Source: Clarkia xantiana subsp. parviflora
Lineage: Eukaryota; Streptophyta; Magnoliopsida; Myrtales; Onagraceae
Assembly: GCA_036873135.1 (NCBI GenBank)
Contig: JAPTYO010000014.1
Coordinates: 22,528,952-22,592,951, forward strand
Reading direction: 5' to 3'
DNA length: 64,000 bases
Shown: in pieces, positions 58,428 to 64,000 of the stretch
Position numbering within the stretch: the first letter of the stretch is position 1
How the letters are laid out: each line of letters starts with the position of its first letter
Made by a program: the position numbers and the translations under genes
Notes under the pieces: generated by a model
What the model saw: only the letters and a program-made list of their open reading frames with translations
Databases searched by the model: none
Told to the model about the DNA's origin: nothing

Positions 58428-59000
58428 GCTCTGATACCACTATTTGATTAAAGGGAGTAATCACTACGGATATTATAAACATGGTACATGCTAGTAATCG
58501 ATATTATGCAGCGGAAGATTCGCACATACCTCAGACATAATCCGTAGTCCCAAGATCCTGCAGCAGGGAGTTCACGGATCTCCGGTTGGCACCCGTAGAG
58601 GTTCTTGTTAAGAAATCCTTACGCGGTATATTCTCCACAACAAAGCCTCTGATCGATTTTTGGTAGGGACGGATCTCCGCAGTGTTTGCTCGAAGGCAAA
58701 TTTGCACACCCTTGGTGAATGAGTGGTTCGGCCGAATATGTGGTGTTATGGGGATGATGGTTTTTATCTCTAAAACACTTTGAGGAGGGATTATGTATTA
58801 ACCTAATAAAACCCCCTAATACCTCTTATTTATAGGAGGAGTAAAGTGGACAAAAGTCCACTTTACTCACCTCATAAGTTTCGGCCGGCCTATGCATAAG
58901 GGATGCCCATATTTTGGGCCTCTCATGTCAATTGGGATTATGGTCTAGCCAAATGTCCTAATTTGACATTTAACCAATTGCCTTAGGTAACATATACATT
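58428..59000 (-). repeat. Primer site and 5' LTR of the minus-strand copia
   Basis: GGCTCTGATACCA (58428-58440) is the complement of the tRNA-Met primer site. Four bases further, TGATTAAAGGG (58445) begins the LTR. A TATA-like ATTTATAGGAGG (about 58828) sits in the expected U3/R area for the minus strand. The outer edge, near 59000, is uncertain because it abuts another element directly. Confidence 0.65.
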
Positions 59001-59009
59001 TAATGGGCT

Positions 59010-61177
59010 TCCATTTACGGCGCCCATCACCATATGCTTTCACTTTCTTCTTGATCGAGGACTGAACTCTTAGCAGGCGACAAAGTAACTTATCGACGTT
59101 TGTTTCCCATCGTCGGCAGCACCGTTTCAACTCCCTTAGAAATCTCCAAGTTTGACTCTTCCTTATCTTTATCTTGAGAAATAGACTTATTGCGAACTAC
59201 CGGACTTGCAAGGAAGCAAGAATAAGCACATATGCAATTTTTATCCTGATTACGAACTGGCTAAGTGATCGATCTTCCCGATCCTTACTTCACCACTTGT
59301 TTATCATTAGCTCCTCCATGGACGTCTCCGTGAGGATTCGAACTCCCTCTTTTTCCATGAACCTTCTTTTAAGAAGTTTCCTTACTTGAAGTCGGTATCA
59401 CGAATATGTCGTCTACTCGCTCACTAGTGTGAACTACATCTACCTTGATCATCTCTACATTCTTGAGAAATTTCACATCACTTGGACCAAATAAAACATT
59501 TATACATGAATCTACGTCCTTCGCCACTGAAAGAAGATTTCTCTTCTTGTCGGGAACATGATAAACACTATCGAGCTTGAACGATGTCCCACCGCTACTG
59601 TTGATTACAACAGTGCCTTCCTTATCAATATGGTGAACATTATCATCCGTCGTGACTATAATTTCTTCTTATTCATGACGGCGAAGATTTGAAAATTGCT
59701 TCACATCTCCAGTAAGATGATGACCACAACCGGAATCGATAGCCACTCCTTTCCCGAGTTTCGAGCTACGAACACACATGTTGTAGTGGTTTTTGCTAGA
59801 AAGCATTTAGCCAATTCTTCATCTTCGCTTGAGGTATTTGATTCCACCATGTTAATCTCCTTCAGTTTTGTCTGACAATTTCTCTTTTGATGTCCAGACT
59901 TCCCACATCGATAACAATTGAAATCTTTCCTGCGAGATGACTCTGCATTCCCACCAACCTTTTTACTGGCGTCATTCTCCTTCATCTGAGCCACGAGTGC
60001 GCACTAATCTTCCTATAGCTTTACCCTGGCCATTTTCTTAGTCAGCGAATCCTGTGAAGCTAGAAGGTTTTCAAACTCCTCCAAGGATGGTTGTTGAACC
60101 CACCCTTGAATCGATGTAACGTACGGTATATACTCGGAACATATTTTCCGAATAATGGACCGTTTTATTCGCACCTCCGAAATTGGCTCATCCGGGTTGA
60201 GTAAATTAATTTATGAACATAAGTTCTTCACCTTTAGAAAGAACTGTGAAATTGAAGACTCACCATATTTCGCATTCGCCAAATCTGTCTTCAACGTCTG
60301 TAACCCCGCATCGTTCTTCTTACTGTATAGCTGGTCTAGCGTCTTCCAGATCGAACTAGAAGAGGTGTATCGTGAGATATTTTCCAACACCGCCGACGAT
60401 ATCAAAATCTTCAAGACAACCTCCGCCTTGACATACCTCCGCTTCCTGCGCGTGATCGCTTCATCATTTTTAGCGGTCTCCTCTAGGGCGGTTGCATCAA
60501 TACCTCCAACGACATCTCACAAGTCTTCACTCACGATATATGACTCCATGCGTGACTTCCAAATCCGGTAATTGGATGTGTTCAATAACTCCATTCCTTG
60601 TCCAACCAGGCGATCGACAACATCCATATTTAAAGTACCCGAGTTCTTCAATCATGATCTTGACTTGTACAGCGTTACCACAAAAGTGGCTCTGATATCA
60701 TGTAAAAAATAATGAAGTGTCAATTTGCACTTGCCCTAGGTCGTACTTCACAAAGAGAAGAACTCGTATATATAGCTCTCCTACTCTAAATATGATAGTA
60801 TGTTCTTACAACTTGTGATGATGGTTCTTTTTATTTTTTTGCCAATGTAGTGGTGGTTCTTGTTGTGATAATTTGCTACAAATAACTCACTCATATTTAT
60901 AGTTCCCTAAAGAAATCACAGTTCCCTAAAGAAATCTGAAGACTCTTAAAAATCTCTAGACTAAGAACACCCTAAAAAGTCTAGATTTTCCTACACTTAT
61001 TAGTTCCTAGAATTATCTAAACACATATCCTAGTCTTACTTTCTAGACCTCTCTTCATTATAAATTAACTCTTTTAATCTAAATTTTGACCCATAATTCT
61101 AAATTAGTCTTAGCCCATGAAAATACGGATGTTTTTTTTTTTTTTTATGTTAGAAAATACGGATGTTGATATTAACA
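59010..61177 (-). mobile_element. Short gag/protease-only copia, copy B (3' end missing)
   Basis: On the minus strand: 5' LTR 60701-61177 (TGTAAAAAAT...ATTAACA on the plus strand, the same family as copy A's LTRs), primer site 60688-60700, gag (KILISSAVLENISRYTSSS), intact zinc knuckle CYRCGKSGHQKRNC at about 59900, and a protease-like stretch. It then reads straight into the same unrecognised tail as copy A near 27090-27240. Integrase and RT are absent from the same place, so the deletion is shared. The 3' LTR is missing where it meets the neighbouring copia LTR. Stops are scattered through the frame. The LTR has a poly-T insertion near 61131-61147. Confidence 0.82.
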
Positions 61178-61290
61178 CATATTGACATTTTCTTTTGGCC
61201 AATAGTAATATTGGCATCTTGAAAATCAGAAAACGACACGATACGGGCGCAAAGACAAACTTTAGGGGTACCCTTGCAATTCTCCTCACT

Positions 61291-61384
61291 ATATATAAGC
61301 GCAACGCCCGCGTATCTTTTTCCCCACCGTCCAAAGTGCAGCGAAATCACACGACGTGCGTGGGGCAGTCTAATCTGCGGCGGA
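61291..61384 (+). promoter_or_regulatory. TATA box and leader of the small gene
   Basis: TATATAA at about 61292-61298 lies 90 bp before the chosen start codon, the normal plant spacing. The copia copy B LTR ends about 115 bp upstream. Confidence 0.6.
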
Positions 61385-61720
61385 ATGGCTACCGGCGGCG
61401 CGGACGGTTTTCTGCGGTGCCCTTCCATCAACAGCTTCGACTCAGTGGTCGAGTGGCGGCCTTACCACAAGAACTGCCGCTGCGTGCTTCACGACGGATC
61501 GAATAAGGGAGGCTGCTCACACGGATCTGGAATCTGCAAGTCTGTCGTCAAGTATCCAATCCGACGGTCTTGGAGCGAAGGGAGTCTAGTGCTCGCTGCT
61601 GCTGGAGCGACACCTCCATCGTCGTCACCTGGATCTTCGCCGGTGTCGATCCCGGCGGCGCCACCGACGGGGAAGAATCGGCACCGGAGGTTGGGGTCTT
61701 TTTCTGTTACGGAAGCGTGA
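61385..61720 (+). CDS. Small plant protein of unknown function (WRPYHKNCxC motif)
   Basis: Single exon, 111 residues. I chose the ATG at 61385 (MATGGADGFLRCPSIN) because the frame above it has no ATG and the TATA box fits. The protein has EWRPYHKNCRCVLH and GGCSHGSG, two Cys/His clusters, then YPIRRSWSEGSLVLAA. A Ser/Pro/Gly-rich tail follows. Small plant proteins with this WRPYH-NC-C-LH plus RRxWSEGSL pattern exist and are uncharacterised. The Cys/His spacing could bind metal, but that is inference. The gene is compact, GC-rich and intact between two retroelements. Confidence 0.75.
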   Translation: MATGGADGFLRCPSINSFDSVVEWRPYHKNCRCVLHDGSNKGGCSHGSGICKSVVKYPIRRSWSEGSLVLAAAGATPPSSSPGSSPVSIPAAPPTGKNRHRRLGSFSVTEA

Positions 61721-61812
61721 GGTTTCAGAGATAGTTGCTGCAGCATATGATTCTATCTATCTATATCTATGATCTACGTATCGATTTCTCTATGGTTCAG
61801 AAATTAAGTAAT

Positions 61813-62453
61813 TGATGGGCCCCGGCGAAGGCCGTTAGGCCCCTTAACAATTAACAAACGGCGACTAGGCCCGTTGGGCTAGAAGCTGGGCTGTTAGAAG
61901 ACTAAGGGCTCCGACAGAAGGAGGCCCCGACATCGAAAGACCCCGAGCAAGTATGGCTCCGACAGGGGAAGGCACAGAAAATATCGGACCTGGACGTAGT
62001 CGGTCCCGATATGAGAGTTGGCACCACTCCCCGAAACCGAATCCTTAACGACTTAACTCGGGAGCCCCCGATAACGATCGGGGCTCACCAGTAAGAGCAC
62101 AATCCCGGAAATCTCGCCATGGTCACAGTAGTGATATAATGGGCGAGATATGTGGGATACGAATAACTGTACGAGATACAGGGCAAGATACGTGGCGAGA
62201 TACGTGGGATAGTGGATAACGATCCAGCCGCCTAACCAGGTAACTGGGATGGCCTTTCCTCTATAAAAGGAGGGAAGTTGTCCCAGATTAGGGTTACGTT
62301 TTACACACATATTGCTTGCTTGTTCTATCAGCCACCGTACTTACGTTAAGCATCGGAGAGGGATTCTGGGCCACTGCCCTCTATCCCCTTCTGCAGGATT
62401 GCGAGGAGCTAAGGAATCCGTCACCGTTACCGGAGTTCCGCCGTGATCCAACA
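61813..62453 (+). repeat. 5' LTR of a Ty3/gypsy element
   Basis: Begins TGATGGGCCCC and ends GATCCAACA. The primer-site-like TTGGCACCGTCAATGGGAA follows at once. CTATAAAAGG at about 62261 is a strong TATA box for the element's own transcript. The 3' LTR lies beyond the window, so the duplication cannot be checked. Confidence 0.82.
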
Positions 62454-62522
62454 TTGGCACCGTCAATGGGAAACGCAACAAAAAGCCAAAAGTAAGTTCG
62501 CTTTCCTCTGATTCCATATATC

Positions 62523-64000
62523 ATGGCTGGCAACAGACCACAGCGTTCAGGCAAGCAGGTGCCGGCTGCTAGCAATCCCCCCGAAGATGCTGCCCAGCCT
62601 CAGGACCTGAGAGATGAGGGTGACAGCACTCGTCGGAACGAAGCACCTCCCTCGAATCCGGAACTAGCCAGGGTAGTGGCAGAGGCCATGCCCCTATTCA
62701 TGGAGGCCATGGAGGCCCTCCTAGACCGAAGAGAAGCTGCTAGAAGGCAGGCTGACTTACCACCACTCCCTCCGCGGCGAGACATTCCAAGAAGGCAGGG
62801 GGATGACAACTTACCTCCACCTCCTCCGTTAAGGGAGCAGCCCCTTCCCCCCAATCCAGCGCCGGCGGAGAATTTTGTGGTCGATGGACCAGGACCAGTA
62901 CAGCAAAGAACAATCCCACTGAATGGTCCCCTCACCCCCGACCAGGTAGTGAAGATTGTTGGTATTTGTATGGGAGACCAAAAACCCATGATGTCAGAGT
63001 TGGGGAGTCAGGAAACCCATCCTTTCGTTCCCAGGTTGGTCCACACCCTGGCCCCACCAGGCTTGGGTATCCCGAAAATAGATGAATATGACGGAGTTGC
63101 GGACCCGGTCCGCCACGTGCAGAAGCACCTGACAGCTTGCATGGGCAGGACCCCTGACGAAGACGTTATCTGTGCATTGTTCCCGAGTACCTTGGGAGAA
63201 AAGGCGATGACATGGTTCTACAGTCTGCCCACTGGATGTATAACCTGTTGGAAGGACATGCACCAGCGATTCATCGCTCAGTACCAGGGGCGTCGACGAT
63301 TACTGAAGAGTGTTCGGACCCTACACGAGGTGGTCCAGAAGCCTGATGAGTCGTTAGCTCAGTACTACCAGCGTTACACGGCTAACATGACCGAGCTGGA
63401 CGAGGAGATATCAGAGGGCGAGGCCATCCGTATCTTCATAAATAACCTCAGCCCTCCCTATGGCTCCGACTTACTCCACAGCGTCGCGGCCAAAAGCGTC
63501 TGGAACATGGAAGCGCTTCAGGCGAGGGTAAAGCAGCAGATCGACGTCCAAGAATCGAAGATTGCTGCCGGAGAGCTGGCTCCTCCTAAGGGGCGCGAAG
63601 GAAAGCGGTTTTCCAAATCATCGGATAACCGACACAAAAAAGATAGCTCCGAAGGCAGCCGAAGTCGTGGACGCTCTGATCGGAGGGAGGATAGGCGTCC
63701 GAACCGGAGGGATGGTCAGAAGGAGGAGTTTACTCCTCTCAACAGACCCTTAAAAGAAGTCCTGGCGGTAATGGAGAAACAAGGCCTGGCTCGTTTCCCC
63801 AAGAAGAAAGAAGGAGAAAAGTTGGGCTCTCGCACCGACCGATACTGCCGATTCCATCGGGCCCCCGGACACGACACCGACCAGTGTCGGGAGCTGAAGA
63901 AGGAAATAGAGAAGCTTATCCAGAGGGGAAAGCTAAAGGAGTTCGTGGAAGACTCACGCTGCAAGCCCCGTTCTCGGTCCCGGTCAAGGTCCAAGTCTCG
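62523..64000 (+). CDS. Ty3/gypsy gag, open to the window edge
   Basis: The frame opens at MAGNRPQRSGKQVP and runs about 492 codons without a stop to the end of the window. It has a Pro-rich N-terminus. The retrotransposon gag core (AMTWFYSLPTG, QRFIAQYQG, DESLAQYYQRY, IRIFINNLSPPYG) lies in the middle. An Arg/Ser/Asp-rich segment and the cryptic knuckle YCRFHRAPGHDTDQC follow, and the frame ends in an SR-like stretch. This gag type belongs to the Tat/Athila side of Ty3/gypsy. It is the only uninterrupted retroelement gene in the window, suggesting a young, possibly complete copy. Confidence 0.88.
   Translation, partial: MAGNRPQRSGKQVPAASNPPEDAAQPQDLRDEGDSTRRNEAPPSNPELARVVAEAMPLFMEAMEALLDRREAARRQADLPPLPPRRDIPRRQGDDNLPPPPPLREQPLPPNPAPAENFVVDGPGPVQQRTIPLNGPLTPDQVVKIVGICMGDQKPMMSELGSQETHPFVPRLVHTLAPPGLGIPKIDEYDGVADPVRHVQKHLTACMGRTPDEDVICALFPSTLGEKAMTWFYSLPTGCITCWKDMHQRFIAQYQGRRRLLKSVRTLHEVVQKPDESLAQYYQRYTANMTELDEEISEGEAIRIFINNLSPPYGSDLLHSVAAKSVWNMEALQARVKQQIDVQESKIAAGELAPPKGREGKRFSKSSDNRHKKDSSEGSRSRGRSDRREDRRPNRRDGQKEEFTPLNRPLKEVLAVMEKQGLARFPKKKEGEKLGSRTDRYCRFHRAPGHDTDQCRELKKEIEKLIQRGKLKEFVEDSRCKPRSRSRSRSKS

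Noticed and set aside
62600..62989. 129-codon minus-strand frame
   Set aside because: It is the antisense shadow of the gypsy gag Pro-rich region, which is open on the plus strand to the window edge.

Overview
The window is nuclear DNA from a flowering plant, most likely a eudicot. The evidence is split genes with GT-AG introns and plant-specific families: a FAR1-related factor, a DUF1068 protein, a P3A H+-ATPase, an RLCK-IX kinase and a ribosomal gene with telo-box and TGGGCC promoter motifs. A dense crop of plant-type LTR retrotransposons and TIR elements separates the genes. Nothing points to a prokaryote, organelle or CRISPR locus. All boundaries were read by eye from the sequence.

Layout. 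1-3.5 kb: a FAR1-related sequence gene lacking its N-terminal zinc-finger part. 3.5-17.5 kb: a small host transcription unit apparently broken by a Ty1/copia element (3895-16381). A Tat-type Ty3/gypsy element (4647-12077) is nested in the copia gag, and a 979-bp hAT element lies just downstream. 18-22 kb: two intact genes, a DUF1068 membrane protein (+) and an ABHD17-type acyl-protein thioesterase (-). 23-29 kb: a foldback Mutator-like element, then a GH18 chitinase pseudogene split by a short copia element that encodes only gag and protease, and a LINE scrap. 29.6-34.1 kb: a copia with near-identical 184-bp LTRs but no usable coding sequence, ending about 0.3 kb before an intact RPL39 gene. 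36.9-40.5 kb: a 12-exon plasma-membrane-type H+-ATPase with no autoinhibitory C-terminal domain. 41-45 kb: small inverted and tandem repeats and a decayed copia gag. 45.1-48.6 kb: a ten-exon USP-kinase (RLCK-IXb) gene. 49.7-61.2 kb: a second transposon cluster (orphan LTR, minus-strand copia with a long leader, a hAT MITE, and a second copy of the gag/protease-only copia). 61.4-61.7 kb: a small single-exon gene of unknown function. 61.8-64 kb: the 5' LTR and open gag frame of a Ty3/gypsy element that runs off the window.

The host genes do not form a functional cluster: transcription, ER/Golgi traffic, depalmitoylation, translation, proton pumping and signalling sit side by side as is usual for a plant chromosome. 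What unites the window is layered transposition. Seven elements have recognisable target-site duplications, and two of the disrupted targets look like host genes (the chitinase and the short unit at 3.7 kb). The most distinctive observations are the R-domain-less H+-ATPase, the gag/protease-only copia family present twice, the 240-bp higher-order tandem array inside the gypsy 3' region, and the recently moved but non-coding copia beside RPL39.
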